DNA of 64,000 bases from DATEDA01 sp963754305 (lineage in GTDB: Bacteria > Pseudomonadota > Gammaproteobacteria > Burkholderiales > SG8-39): contig CAVWFR010000011.1 in NCBI GenBank assembly GCA_963754305.1, forward strand, positions 1 through 64,000, in the 5' to 3' direction. Below, piece by piece: positions 24,222 to 32,515 of the stretch; the first letter of the stretch is position 1; every line of letters starts with the position of its first letter. Made by a program: the position numbers and the translations under genes. The notes beneath the pieces were generated by a model. That model did not search any database and had not been told where the DNA came from. It saw only the letters and a list, made by a program, of their open reading frames with translations.

Positions 24222-24236
24222 TGCCAGCGCCCGGCA

Positions 24237-24263
24237 CTGCCGGAACCGGTTCGGTCCCGGCAG
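24237..24263 (+). terminator. Hairpin after the third peptide gene
   Basis: Arms CTGCCGG and CCGGCAG enclose a loop that itself contains the palindrome AACCGGTT. No U-run follows; it could attenuate read-through into the fourth small gene or stabilise the peptide mRNA. Confidence 0.4.
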
Positions 24264-24298
24264 CGCAAGGACGCGACAACAACAAGGAATCCTCGCAA

Positions 24299-24511
24299 AT
24301 GGAACCGCGTCTAGTCCTTCACATCTTCGCCGTGATCTTCCTCGTCGCCGCGTCGCTGACGGCGATGGCCGATCAAAGTGGCCGCCTAATCGGGGTGCAC
24401 GAGCTCCCGCCGTTCGTGACCGATCGCGTCGAGCTGCCGTTCGGCGCGAGCGCCGACCGGCCGACGACGGGCGATCTGCATCAGCCCGAGCGTCCGACGA
24501 ATGCGGCCTGA
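24299..24511 (+). CDS. Small exported protein, unknown function
   Basis: 70-aa precursor with a hydrophobic leader (LVLHIFAVIFLVAASLTAMA) and a mature part DQSGRLIGVHELPPFVTDRV followed by a polar tail. AAGGAAT precedes ATG 24299. It is not a paralogue of the three upstream peptides but lies in the same run, 78 nt after copy 3, and is probably co-transcribed past the hairpin. No family recognised. Confidence 0.6.
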   Translation: MEPRLVLHIFAVIFLVAASLTAMADQSGRLIGVHELPPFVTDRVELPFGASADRPTTGDLHQPERPTNAA

Positions 24512-24587
24512 CGAGGCGAGGACACCGATGAACACGACCACACGGCGGCAATCGGATCGGCGGGTTTCGCCGGGACGCCCGTTCTGT

Positions 24588-24610
24588 GTCGCCGCCCTTC
24601 TAGCGGCGAC
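24588..24610 (+). terminator. Hairpin ending the small-peptide cluster
   Basis: Arms GTCGCCGC and GCGGCGAC with a 7-nt loop, 77 nt after the fourth small gene. No T-run. It is the most likely end of the peptide transcript. A 52-aa reading frame (24528-24686) crosses it but has no recognisable features. Confidence 0.4.
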
Positions 24611-24724
24611 GCGCCGCTACTTCGCGACCCCGCTCGCGAACCGACGCGTAGACGGGGCTGTCGACCGGCTGGCCTGCCCGGGCTAAGATCGCCCGCACTC
24701 GTCGGCCCATTCGAAGGTGATGCG

Positions 24725-25582
24725 ATGCTCGTTCTCAGCGCCGGTACCGGACATGTCGTCCAAGCCATCGCGCGCGAGCTCGCCCGGCGCCCGGGTCTGA
24801 AACGATTCCTGCCGGCCGGCCCGGCGCGCGGCGCCGTAACGGGCTTCGAGCTCGTCGCCCCGGGCACCGCGGATCGCACCGCGCGCGCGCGCGCCCTCGA
24901 CGGTGCCACGGAGCTCGTCATCCTGCCGACCTTCGACGCCCGCGCCGCCGAAGGGCAGGGTGCGCTCGTGCGCGAGGCCGCCGCTGCGGGCGTGCGCCGG
25001 GTCCAGCTCGGTTCGCTGATCGGCGCCGACGCCCGGTCGCCGGTCTGCCTGCTGCGCTGGGTGGGTACGCTCGAGCGCGAGGTCCTCGCCAGCGGCCTCC
25101 CGCACGACGTCCTGCGCTGTGCCCCGTTCATGCAGAACCTCGCGCTGTTCACCCGCCGGAACGAAAGCGGGCTCGCCGTGGTCGGTCCATTCCGCGACGC
25201 CGCCTTCCCGTGGCTCGATGCCGCCGACGTCGGCATCATCCTCGCCGGGGCCGCCGCGCGCGACGAGCCGGGCAACGTTCTCTGCCAGCTCTCGGGGCCG
25301 GAGCAGGTCGGCTTCGAGACGGTTGCCGAGCGGCTGGGCGAGGCCCTCGGCGAGCGCGTCCGCTACGTGGACGTCTGTCTTCCCGAGGCGCAGGGGCTGC
25401 TCGAGGCGAACGGCTTCTCGCCGCCGCAGATTCGCGCGCTCACCGAGTACTGGGACTACCTGGTGAGCGGCGTCGTGAAGCCGGCCCGCTGCGAAACGGC
25501 GCTCAAGCTGCTCGGCCGGTGCCCCCGCTCACTCGCCGAGTACTTCGCCGAGCATGCGCGGGCGCTGCGGCTGGCAGCGTAG
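24725..25582 (+). CDS. NmrA/NAD(P)-binding SDR-like protein
   Basis: 285-aa Rossmann-type protein of the NmrA/atypical-SDR group. The N-terminal LVLSAGTGHVVQAIARELAR replaces the usual GATGxxG with SAGTGHV. Mid-protein VRRVQLGSLIGADARSP and the C-terminal half (FPWLDAADVGIILAGAA; SPPQIRALTEYWDYLVSG) match azoreductase-like NmrA proteins that bind NAD(P)H and often sense redox state. ATG 24725 with GAAGGTG upstream. Single gene, convergent with the lipoprotein zincin (4-nt gap). Enzymatic or regulatory role is undetermined. Confidence 0.8.
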   Translation: MLVLSAGTGHVVQAIARELARRPGLKRFLPAGPARGAVTGFELVAPGTADRTARARALDGATELVILPTFDARAAEGQGALVREAAAAGVRRVQLGSLIGADARSPVCLLRWVGTLEREVLASGLPHDVLRCAPFMQNLALFTRRNESGLAVVGPFRDAAFPWLDAADVGIILAGAAARDEPGNVLCQLSGPEQVGFETVAERLGEALGERVRYVDVCLPEAQGLLEANGFSPPQIRALTEYWDYLVSGVVKPARCETALKLLGRCPRSLAEYFAEHARALRLAA

Positions 25583-25586
25583 CCCG

Positions 25587-26282
25587 CTAGTCGTGACTCA
25601 CCACCCGCTGTAACAAGCCATTCGACGTCCCGGCCGAGACCAGGCGCTCGCACTGCGCGGCCGTGAGGGCAGTGTTGTCGGCCGCGGTCTCGTCCCGCAT
25701 CAGGTTGCCGGGCGCGTACGAATGCTCGCCCGAGTCCATCAGCACGTGGGCAAGCTCGTGCGCGAGTGCGAGCGGGAGATCGCGGATGCGAGCGGTCAGC
25801 CACACCGTGCCGGCGAGCTCGGGACGGTTGGCGGTGTTGCCGCGCCCGAACGCTTCGGCGTCGTAGGGCGGCTGGTGGCGCGTGTCGCGCACGAAGAACG
25901 CCGCGGGCTTCGCCGGGCGCAGCCGCCGGACCAGCTCGCGCGCCGCCGGCGTCGCCAGATAGCGGAACCGCGGATCGCCGCCGGCGAGCACGTAGAGCTC
26001 CGCGCGCTCGAGCCGCACCCTGCACTGCGCGAAGATCGGCGCCGCATCGCGTACCGCCTGCACGATGCGCTCGGGCTGCCACGGCGTATCGGTGAACGTG
26101 AAGAGGTCGAGCTGCAGCCGGTGCGTGGCGGGCGGCACGCCCGCGTACGGCAGCGTCTGCTCGGGTAATGGGAACGTCTCCGCGATCCGCAGCGGCGCCG
26201 GCACCGTTGCGGGCCCGGACGCGCATGCCGCGACCGCAAGGCAGGCGAGCGCAACGGAGCGAAATACGGCGAGGCGGCGCAT
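25587..26282 (-). CDS. Zincin-like metalloprotease lipoprotein
   Basis: 231-aa predicted lipoprotein: signal MRRLAVFRSVALACLAVAAC with a lipobox VAAC (Cys20). The catalytic-looking motif HELAHVLMDSGEH (His175, Glu176, His179, third ligand candidate His187) is followed by PGNLM (residues 191-195), which resembles a Met-turn; together these suggest a metzincin-like fold, but the third His is spaced two residues further than in HExxHxxGxxH. ATG 26282 is chosen because the signal peptide begins there; the in-frame extension to 26351 is unlikely. Anchored in a membrane facing the periplasm. Substrate unknown. Confidence 0.75.
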   Translation of the reverse strand: MRRLAVFRSVALACLAVAACASGPATVPAPLRIAETFPLPEQTLPYAGVPPATHRLQLDLFTFTDTPWQPERIVQAVRDAAPIFAQCRVRLERAELYVLAGGDPRFRYLATPAARELVRRLRPAKPAAFFVRDTRHQPPYDAEAFGRGNTANRPELAGTVWLTARIRDLPLALAHELAHVLMDSGEHSYAPGNLMRDETAADNTALTAAQCERLVSAGTSNGLLQRVVSHD

Positions 26283-26365
26283 CGGCCGGGCGATTGTAGG
26301 CGGACGGTTGAACTTTTCGCGCGCCGGCGGCATAGTCGCGGCACGCTGCACGGATTGCCGACACC

Positions 26366-26722
26366 ATGAGCCTGAACCGTTACCTCGCTGCGCTCACCGC
26401 CCTCGCCCTCTTTCTCTCGGGCACCGCGCTCGCCCACCACGGCTGGAGCGAGTACGACTCCTCAAACGAGCTCAAGCTCACCGGCAAGATCGTCGAGTCC
26501 GGGTACGAGCATCCGCACGGCCACATCAAGCTCGAGACACCCGGCAAGACCTGGCTCTGCGTGCTCGCCCCGCCGTCGCGGATGGAGAACCGCGGGCTGT
26601 CGAAGGACGCCCTCAAGGTGGGCAACTCGGTGACGGTGGTCGGTTACCCGAACCGGAGCAAGCCCGAAGAGATGCGCGCCGAGCGCATCGTGTCTCAGGG
26701 CAAGACGGTCGAGCTGCGCTAG
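26366..26722 (+). CDS. DUF6152 family exported protein
   Basis: 118-aa protein with a Sec signal (LAALTALALFLSGTALA) and a mature N terminus HHGWSEYDSSNELKLTGKIV, then GYEHPHGHIKLE and APPSRMENRGL. These features match the DUF6152 family, a small OB-like periplasmic domain of unknown function rich in His near the N terminus, perhaps metal-binding. A DUF6644 membrane protein follows 68 nt downstream, a frequent pairing. Confidence 0.8.
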   Translation: MSLNRYLAALTALALFLSGTALAHHGWSEYDSSNELKLTGKIVESGYEHPHGHIKLETPGKTWLCVLAPPSRMENRGLSKDALKVGNSVTVVGYPNRSKPEEMRAERIVSQGKTVELR

Positions 26723-26790
26723 AGCCGCTCGGACTGCGTCGACAAGGAGGAGGTGCGGCGCGGGGGCTCGTGTCCCCGCGCCGCAGCGCT

Positions 26791-27276
26791 ATGGATTTCA
26801 CCGCTCTGCTCGAGGCGCTCGAGCACTCGTCGCTCGCCGGCGCGATGAAGCATTCCCTGTGGCTCTACCCGATCGTCGAGATCGCGCACATCGCCGGCTT
26901 CGCGCTGCTCGTCGGCGCGATCGCGACGTTCGACCTGCGCCTGCTCGGGTTCGCGCCCTCGACGCCGGTGCGCGCGCTCGAGCGCAGCCTCCTCCCCTGG
27001 GCGTGGGTGGCGTTACTCGTGATCGTCCCGACCGGGATCGCGATGTTCTCGGCGCACGCGGTCGATTTCGCCGGCAACCTGGCGTTCCGCGTGAAGCTCC
27101 TCCTGATCCTTGCCGCGGGCGTGAACGCATTCCTGTTCCACCGCGGCGTGTTCCGTACGGTCGCGGCCTGGGACCAGCATTCGCCCGCCCCGCGCACGGC
27201 CAAGGCCTCGGCCGTGCTCTCGCTCGCGATCTGGCTCGGTGTGATCAGTTGCGGGCGGCTCATCGCTTATCTGTAG
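26791..27276 (+). CDS. DUF6644 family integral membrane protein
   Basis: 161-aa protein with about four hydrophobic segments: WLYPIVEIAHIAGFALLVGA, LLPWAWVALLVIVPTGIAMF, FRVKLLLILAAGVNAFLFH and ASAVLSLAIWLGVISCGRL. Conserved-looking His residues in the first (EIAHIAG) and third (AFLFHRG) helices could bind haem or metal. It matches the DUF6644 group found beside DUF6152 genes. Probably a two-gene operon with 26366-26722. Function unknown. Confidence 0.82.
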   Translation: MDFTALLEALEHSSLAGAMKHSLWLYPIVEIAHIAGFALLVGAIATFDLRLLGFAPSTPVRALERSLLPWAWVALLVIVPTGIAMFSAHAVDFAGNLAFRVKLLLILAAGVNAFLFHRGVFRTVAAWDQHSPAPRTAKASAVLSLAIWLGVISCGRLIAYL

Positions 27277-27381
27277 CCCAGGGCGGCCGGCGCGGCGCGG
27301 GCGGGATAATCGAGCGCCCCCAGATCCCGCATCCATGCGCAAATGGCGCGGACGCTCGCGTCGGCGTTCTCGGTCAAGCCG

Positions 27382-27813
27382 CTAGCGCAGCCGTGGCGCC
27401 CCACCGTCGGCGATCGACTCGCCGTACCACAGCCGCTCGATCCTCGCCCAGTAGGCGCCGGCCTCGCACATCGGGCAGGCGCGCGAGGTTCCGTACAGCT
27501 CGCAGCCCGCGAGATCGCGCGTCTTCAGGCGGCGCGCGGCATCGCGGATCGCCTGCATCTCCGCGTGCGCCGTCGGATCCGGCGTCGTGATCACCGCGCT
27601 CACGCCTTCGCCGACGACCTGGCCGTCCTTGACGACGACCGCGCCGTAGGCTTGGTCGCCGCGCTCGAGGGCGATCCGTCGCATCTCGAGGGCGCGCTGC
27701 ATGAACAGTTCCCGCGAACCCGGTTGCGCACGCACTGGCGACGCGAGCTGGAGCACGGCGAGGCCACCGAGCCCGATCGCCGCGCGGCGCGCGCGATCGC
27801 AGCCGCCGCTCAT
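27382..27813 (-). CDS. Exported cytidine/guanine deaminase-fold protein
   Basis: 143-aa zinc deaminase of the CMP/guanine-deaminase superfamily. Active-site motifs are intact: HAEMQAI (zinc His and proton-shuttle Glu) and CPMCEAGAYWARI (two zinc Cys). Oddly it begins with a signal-like segment, DRARRAAIGLGGLAVLQLAS then PVRAQPG; the twin Arg suggests Tat export of a folded metalloprotein. Start ATG 27813 overlaps the stop of a tiny membrane protein gene (ATGA), which supports both models; a longer start at 27834 is less likely. Substrate may be guanine or another aminated base outside the cytoplasm. Confidence 0.78.
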   Translation of the reverse strand: MSGGCDRARRAAIGLGGLAVLQLASPVRAQPGSRELFMQRALEMRRIALERGDQAYGAVVVKDGQVVGEGVSAVITTPDPTAHAEMQAIRDAARRLKTRDLAGCELYGTSRACPMCEAGAYWARIERLWYGESIADGGAPRLR

Positions 27814-27977
27814 CGGAGCACGATCCGTCGCCACGCACCGAACCGCCGGCGGAGATGGAGCAGGACGCCCATCACGAGACTATAGACGACCGTCGCCGTC
27901 CACCCGCCCAGCGCGCCCCAGTCGAGGCCCGGCAGGAATAGGGTCAGGCGCGCGATCGCTTCGGACGCAGTGCTCAT
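27810..27977 (-). CDS. Tiny single-span membrane protein upstream of the exported deaminase
   Basis: 55-aa protein with a hydrophobic stretch (LDWGALGGWTATVVYSLVMGVLLHL) and a basic C terminus (RRRFGAWRRIVLR), so the tail is probably cytoplasmic. Its stop overlaps the deaminase start. No family recognised and no strong ribosome site is visible; the overlap is the main evidence that it is real. Confidence 0.5.
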   Translation of the reverse strand: MSTASEAIARLTLFLPGLDWGALGGWTATVVYSLVMGVLLHLRRRFGAWRRIVLR

Positions 27978-28059
27978 GGGGATGCATCGCATCGATGCCT
28001 GCCAACCCCGTGCAACGGATGCGGCGGACGCGGGCGCGATGCGACCGTGCAGCTTTCCC

Positions 28060-29274
28060 CTACCCGTGCTGCCGGATGAACTCCCGGATGCGCGGCGCGA
28101 TCGCCTCGCGCCACCGCCGCCCGCTGAAAATCCCGTAGTGGCCGACGCCCGGCACGAGGAAGTGGCTCCGGCGCTTCGCCGAAAGACCGGTGCACAGCGC
28201 GTGCGCCGCCTCGGTCTGGCCATTGCCCGAGATGTCGTCGAGCTCCCCCTCGATCGTGAAGAGCGCGGTCCGGGCGATCGCCTGCGGCCGCACCGGCTGG
28301 CCGCGGACGACGAAGCGGCCCTGCGGCAAGTGATGCTCCTGGAAGACGCGGCGGATCGTCTCGAGATAGTACTCCGCGGGCATGTCGAGCACGGCGTTGT
28401 ACTCGTCGTAGAACCGCCGATGGGCGTCGGCGCTGTCGCCATCGCCCTGGAGCAGGTGATCGTAGTAGTCCCAGTGCGCGTCGGCGTGGCGCGAGGGGTT
28501 CATCGCGACGAAGCCGAGGTGCTGCAGGAAGCCCGGGTATACGCGGCGCATAGCGCCGGGATACTTGAGCGGCACCGGATGGATCAGCGTGCGGTCGAAC
28601 CAGCTGAGCGGCCGCTGCGTCGCGAGGTTGTTCACCGCGGTGGGGCTCTTGCGCGGGTCGATCGGCCCGCCCATCATCGTCATCGTTCGCGGCGCAGGCT
28701 CGCCGTCGGCGGCCATCAGCGCGGTCGCCACGAGCACCGGCACCGTCGGCTGACAGACCGAGATCACGTGCGCCTCGGGCCCGAGGAGGCGCAGGAAATC
28801 GCGTATGTAATCGACGTAGTCGTCGAGATCGAAGGCGCCGTGCGCGAGCGGCACGAGCTTGGCGTCGGTCCAATCGGTGAGATAGATCTCGTGATCGGGC
28901 AGCAATGCGCGCACGGTGTCGCGGAGGAGGGTGGCGAAGTGGCCCGAGAGCGGCGCGACGAGCAGCACCGGCGGATCGCTCCGCACGGCGTCACGGCGGA
29001 AGTGCAGGAGCCGGCAGAACGGCTTCTCGATCGCAACCCGCTCTTCGACGGCGACCTCGCGCGCGTCGATGACGGTCGTCGCGAGCCCGAATTCCGGCTT
29101 CTCGTAGCGCCGGGTCACGCGGTAGAAGAGGTCGAGGCCCGCGGCGATCCGCCGGCTCGCCGGCAGATAGGCGAGCGGGCTGAACGGGTTGGTCAGCAGA
29201 TCGCGCTGAGCGGCGGCGACCGAGGTCCACGGCGCGAGCCACGCGTGGCGCATTTCATGCAGCGCGTACAGCAA
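28060..29274 (-). CDS. phaZ: Intracellular polyhydroxyalkanoate depolymerase
   Basis: 404-aa alpha/beta-hydrolase-fold PhaZ that mobilises stored PHB granules. I chose TTG 29274: GGAGG lies 7 nt upstream and the protein then begins MLYALHEM, the usual PhaZ start, giving a standard length. The nucleophile region reads HVISVCQPTVPV with Cys174, matching the Cys nucleophile reported for Ralstonia intracellular depolymerases. Other landmarks are VLLVAPLSGHFATLLRDT and the C-terminal VGHYGIFSGRRW with the catalytic His. Divergent from the amidohydrolase gene across 285 bp; TATAAC at about 29323-29318 (minus) is a possible -10. Confidence 0.92.
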   Translation of the reverse strand: MLYALHEMRHAWLAPWTSVAAAQRDLLTNPFSPLAYLPASRRIAAGLDLFYRVTRRYEKPEFGLATTVIDAREVAVEERVAIEKPFCRLLHFRRDAVRSDPPVLLVAPLSGHFATLLRDTVRALLPDHEIYLTDWTDAKLVPLAHGAFDLDDYVDYIRDFLRLLGPEAHVISVCQPTVPVLVATALMAADGEPAPRTMTMMGGPIDPRKSPTAVNNLATQRPLSWFDRTLIHPVPLKYPGAMRRVYPGFLQHLGFVAMNPSRHADAHWDYYDHLLQGDGDSADAHRRFYDEYNAVLDMPAEYYLETIRRVFQEHHLPQGRFVVRGQPVRPQAIARTALFTIEGELDDISGNGQTEAAHALCTGLSAKRRSHFLVPGVGHYGIFSGRRWREAIAPRIREFIRQHG

Positions 29275-29559
29275 TCGACGACCTCCTCGTGCGGCTGGCG
29301 GTTCGTAAAGCTGGCGACCGTTATACCAAGCGGGCGGCGGGCCCGCATTGTCCGGAGTCGCCTCAAGGGCAAAATCGGCGGCCAGCGTGCCAACCGCGCA
29401 ACAGTTCGGGAGGAAACGAGGCGCGCGCGTGCGAACCGACGCGCGGGCGCGCATGAGCCGTCCCCGATTGCGCCCCGCCACGCCTCCCGCGCATTGACGT
29501 TTCGTGCACAATTCGCGCGGCTCGGGCGTACGACGCCGCCAATTCAGGGAGGGACTCCA

Positions 29560-30651
29560 GTGACGACGCAAGCGCCGGCGCCGAAGATCGACATCTTTCC
29601 GCACATCTTTCCGTTCGCCTATTTCGAGCGGATGAAATCGCTCGCGCAGACGAATGCCGCGCTGGCGGGCCAGATCAAGCGCTGGCTGAACGTACCGGTG
29701 CTGTGGGACCTCGAGCGACGGATCGCGATGATGAAGCGCTTCCCCGGCTACCGACAGGTGTTGACGCTGTCGATGCCGCCGATCGAGTTCCTCGCCGGCC
29801 CCGACGAGGCGCCCGCGCTCGCGCGCCTGGCCAACGACGGCATGGCGGAGATCGTGGCCGGACGCCCGGATCTCTTCCCCGCCTTCGTCGCGTCGTTACC
29901 GATGAACGACGTGCCGGCGGCGCTGTGCGAGATGGACCGCGCGATCGGTGCGCTCGGCGCGAAGGGCGTGCAGATCTTCACCAACGTGAACGGCCGCCCT
30001 CTCGACGATCCGGAGTTCGTCCCGATCTTCGAGCGGATGGCGACGAAGTACGATCTGCCGGTCTGGGTCCATCCGACGCGCACCGCGAAGTTCGCGGACT
30101 ACCCCGGCGAAGCGAAGTCGAAGTACGAGATCTGGTGGGCGTTCGGCTGGCCGTACGAGACCAGCGCCTTCATGGCGCGCCTCGTCTTCTCCGGGATGTT
30201 CGACCGGCTCCCGAAGCTGCGCATCATCACCCACCACCTCGGCGCGATGGCGCCCTTCTTCGACAAGCGGATCGGCTACGGCTGGGACCAGCTCGGCAGC
30301 CGTACCGCCGACGAGGACTACGAGTCGCTGCGCAAAGCGATGAAGAAGCGCCCGCTCGACTACTTCCGCATGTTCTACGGCGACACCTCGGTCAACGGCT
30401 CGGCGTCCGCGATCCGCTGCGGGCTCGATTTCTTCGGGGCGCGCCACGTCCTCTTCGGCACCGACTGCCCGTTCGACCCCCAGGGCGGCCCGCTCTTCAT
30501 CCGCGAGAACATCAAGGCGATCGACTCGCTCGAGCTCGCGAAAGACGACCTGCGGCGGGTGTACTTCGGCAACGCGATCCGGATGCTGCGGCTGAAGCTG
30601 CCGGGGGTGAAATCTTCACCGCAACGGCGAAAGGCGCGCGCGAGCACCTGA
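29560..30651 (+). CDS. Amidohydrolase family 2 (ACMSD-like) protein with degenerate HxH
   Basis: 363-aa TIM-barrel amidohydrolase/decarboxylase. The N-terminal metal motif, normally IDxHxH, reads IDIFPHIFP, so the first His is Phe. Downstream ligands look intact: LPVWVHPTR, IITHHLGAMAPFFDKR and FGTDCPFDPQGG. Loss of one ligand may mean an altered metal site, as in some family decarboxylases. GTG 29560 with AGGGAGGG upstream. The last residues (SSPQRRKARAST) look like an unselected extension. Its role is unknown; decarboxylation or hydration of an aromatic acid is the family expectation. Confidence 0.87.
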   Translation: MTTQAPAPKIDIFPHIFPFAYFERMKSLAQTNAALAGQIKRWLNVPVLWDLERRIAMMKRFPGYRQVLTLSMPPIEFLAGPDEAPALARLANDGMAEIVAGRPDLFPAFVASLPMNDVPAALCEMDRAIGALGAKGVQIFTNVNGRPLDDPEFVPIFERMATKYDLPVWVHPTRTAKFADYPGEAKSKYEIWWAFGWPYETSAFMARLVFSGMFDRLPKLRIITHHLGAMAPFFDKRIGYGWDQLGSRTADEDYESLRKAMKKRPLDYFRMFYGDTSVNGSASAIRCGLDFFGARHVLFGTDCPFDPQGGPLFIRENIKAIDSLELAKDDLRRVYFGNAIRMLRLKLPGVKSSPQRRKARAST

Positions 30652-30733
30652 TCCGGCGCGTGCACGACGCGCTCGCGCGAGGGTCCCCGCCGTCTTTGCC
30701 TTCCGTTCGCGCCGCTAGGGTGAGAAAGCCGAC

Positions 30734-32416
30734 TCAAGCGACCTTCTTCTGCCCCGCCACCGCTTCGTCGCGCAGCGCGCGCCGCAGGATCTTGCCGACA
30801 TTCGTCTTCGGCAGCTCCGCGCGGAACTCGACGTGCCGCGGCCGCTTGTAACCGGTGAGATTCGCCTCGCAGTGCTTGCGGATCTCGTCCTCGGTGAGCG
30901 CCGGGTCCTTTTTCACCACGAAGAGCTTCACCGCCTCGCCCGACTTGTCGTCGGGCACGCCGATCACGGCGCACTCCAGGACGCCCGCGTGCTGGGCGAC
31001 GACGTCCTCGACCTCGTTCGGATACACGTTGAACCCCGACACGAGCACCATGTCCTTCTTGCGGTCGACGATGCGGACGAACCCCTTGTCGTCGATCGTG
31101 GCGATGTCGCCGGTGGCGAAGAAGCCGTCGGGGCCGATCACCTTCGCCGTCTCCTCGGGCCGCTGCCAGTAGCCCTTCATCACCTGCGGCCCGCGCACGC
31201 AGAGCTCGCCCACCTCGCCGATCCCGACCGCCTTGCCGCTGTCGTCGCGGAGCTCGACCTCGGTCGATGGGAGCGGCAGGCCGATCGCGCCGCTGTACGC
31301 CTTCAGGTCGAGCGGGTTGATACACACGCCGGGCGAGGTCTCGGTCAGCCCGTAGGCCTCGAGCAAGACCGTACCGGTCGCCTTCTGCCAGCGGTCGGCG
31401 ACCGCCTTCTGCACCGCCATCCCCCCGCCGATCGTGAGCGTGAGCGAACCGAAATCGAGCTTCGCGAAGTCGGGATGGTTCAAGAGCGCGTTGAACAGCG
31501 TGTTGACGCCGGTGATGACGGTGAACTTGTGCTGGGCGAGCTCCTTCACGAAGCCGGGGATGTCGCGCGGATTGGTGATCAAGACGTTGCACCCGCCCAT
31601 CTTCATGTACGTGAGGCAGTTCCCGGTGAGGGAGAAGATGTGATACAGCGGCAGCGCGGTGATGATCACCTGCTGCTCCTCGCTGAGAAACGGCTGCTGC
31701 CAGGCCTTCACCATCTCCAGATTCGCGAGGATGTTCCGGTGCACGAGCATCGCGCCCTTCGACACGCCGGTCGTGCCGCCGGTGTACTGGAGGAACGCGA
31801 TGTCCTCGAGCGCGACCGGGACGCGCTTCAGCGCGTGGCGCGCACCTTCGGCGATCACCTCGTTGAACCGCAGCGCGTTCGGCAGCTCGTAGGCCGGGAC
31901 CATCTTCTTGACGTGGCGCACGACGAAATTCACGAGCGTGCCCTTGAGGCCGAGCAGGTCGCCGAGCGCGGCGGCGACGACGTGCTTCACCTTGGTCTTG
32001 CCGAGCACCTGCTGCAGGGTCGAAGCGAAGTTCTCGAGGATGACGATCACTTCGGCGCCGGAGTCGTTCAGCTGATGCTCCAGCTCGCGCGCGGTATAGA
32101 GCGGATTGACGTTGACGACTACGCACCCGGCGCGCAGCGCGCCGAAAAGCGCCACCGGGTACTGCAGCACGTTCGGCATCATGATCGCGACGCGCGCGCC
32201 CCTGCCAAGTCCCTTCGCCTGCAGCCAGGCGCCGAAGTTCTGCGTCAGGCGGTCGAGGTCGGCGAAGGAGATGCTCTTGCCCATGCTGTGGTACGCCGGG
32301 CGCTCGGCGTACTTCTTGACGCTCGCCTCCACGAGCTCGCCGATCGACTGGTACTCGTCGTAGCGGATCTCCGCCGGGACGCCGGGGGGATAGCTCTTCA
32401 GCCAGATCTTCTCCAC
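30734..32416 (-). CDS. fadD: Long-chain fatty acid-CoA ligase
   Basis: 560-aa AMP-forming ligase of the FadD type, activating fatty acids to acyl-CoA for beta-oxidation. Motifs are LQYTGGTTGVSKGAMLVHRN (P-loop), LTETSPGVCINP, VRGPQVMKGYWQRPEET, GDIATIDDKGFVRIVDRKKDM and GFNVYPNEVEDVVAQHAG. The N terminus MEKIWLKSYPPGVPAEI is typical of proteobacterial FadD. GGAGGAGAG precedes ATG 32416. The leader probably contains the double-hairpin repeat at 32448-32515. Convergent with the amidohydrolase (82-bp gap). Confidence 0.93.
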   Translation of the reverse strand: MEKIWLKSYPPGVPAEIRYDEYQSIGELVEASVKKYAERPAYHSMGKSISFADLDRLTQNFGAWLQAKGLGRGARVAIMMPNVLQYPVALFGALRAGCVVVNVNPLYTARELEHQLNDSGAEVIVILENFASTLQQVLGKTKVKHVVAAALGDLLGLKGTLVNFVVRHVKKMVPAYELPNALRFNEVIAEGARHALKRVPVALEDIAFLQYTGGTTGVSKGAMLVHRNILANLEMVKAWQQPFLSEEQQVIITALPLYHIFSLTGNCLTYMKMGGCNVLITNPRDIPGFVKELAQHKFTVITGVNTLFNALLNHPDFAKLDFGSLTLTIGGGMAVQKAVADRWQKATGTVLLEAYGLTETSPGVCINPLDLKAYSGAIGLPLPSTEVELRDDSGKAVGIGEVGELCVRGPQVMKGYWQRPEETAKVIGPDGFFATGDIATIDDKGFVRIVDRKKDMVLVSGFNVYPNEVEDVVAQHAGVLECAVIGVPDDKSGEAVKLFVVKKDPALTEDEIRKHCEANLTGYKRPRHVEFRAELPKTNVGKILRRALRDEAVAGQKKVA

Positions 32417-32447
32417 GTTCCTCTCCTCCTCTTCCGGTTTTCACGCT

Positions 32448-32515
32448 GCGAGGGGCATACCCATCGCGCTCCCCGAGCTCGGGGACATCGCCGCCTCGAG
32501 GCGGCGATGCTTTTC
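32448..32515 (+). repeat. Dispersed double-hairpin repeat, copy 2
   Basis: Starts GCGAGGGGCATACCCATCG. Two perfect palindromes follow: CCCCGAGCTCGGGG (32471-32484) and a 22-nt one (32487-32508; arms ATCGCCGCC/GGCGGCGAT), then a T-rich run on the plus strand. It matches copy 1 at 22476-22550 in order and flanks, with stems changed on both sides. Confidence 0.65.

Noticed and set aside
24528..24686. 52-aa reading frame after the peptide cluster
   Set aside because: Has a plausible ribosome site but crosses a strong hairpin, is Arg-rich and shows no signal peptide or family resemblance.
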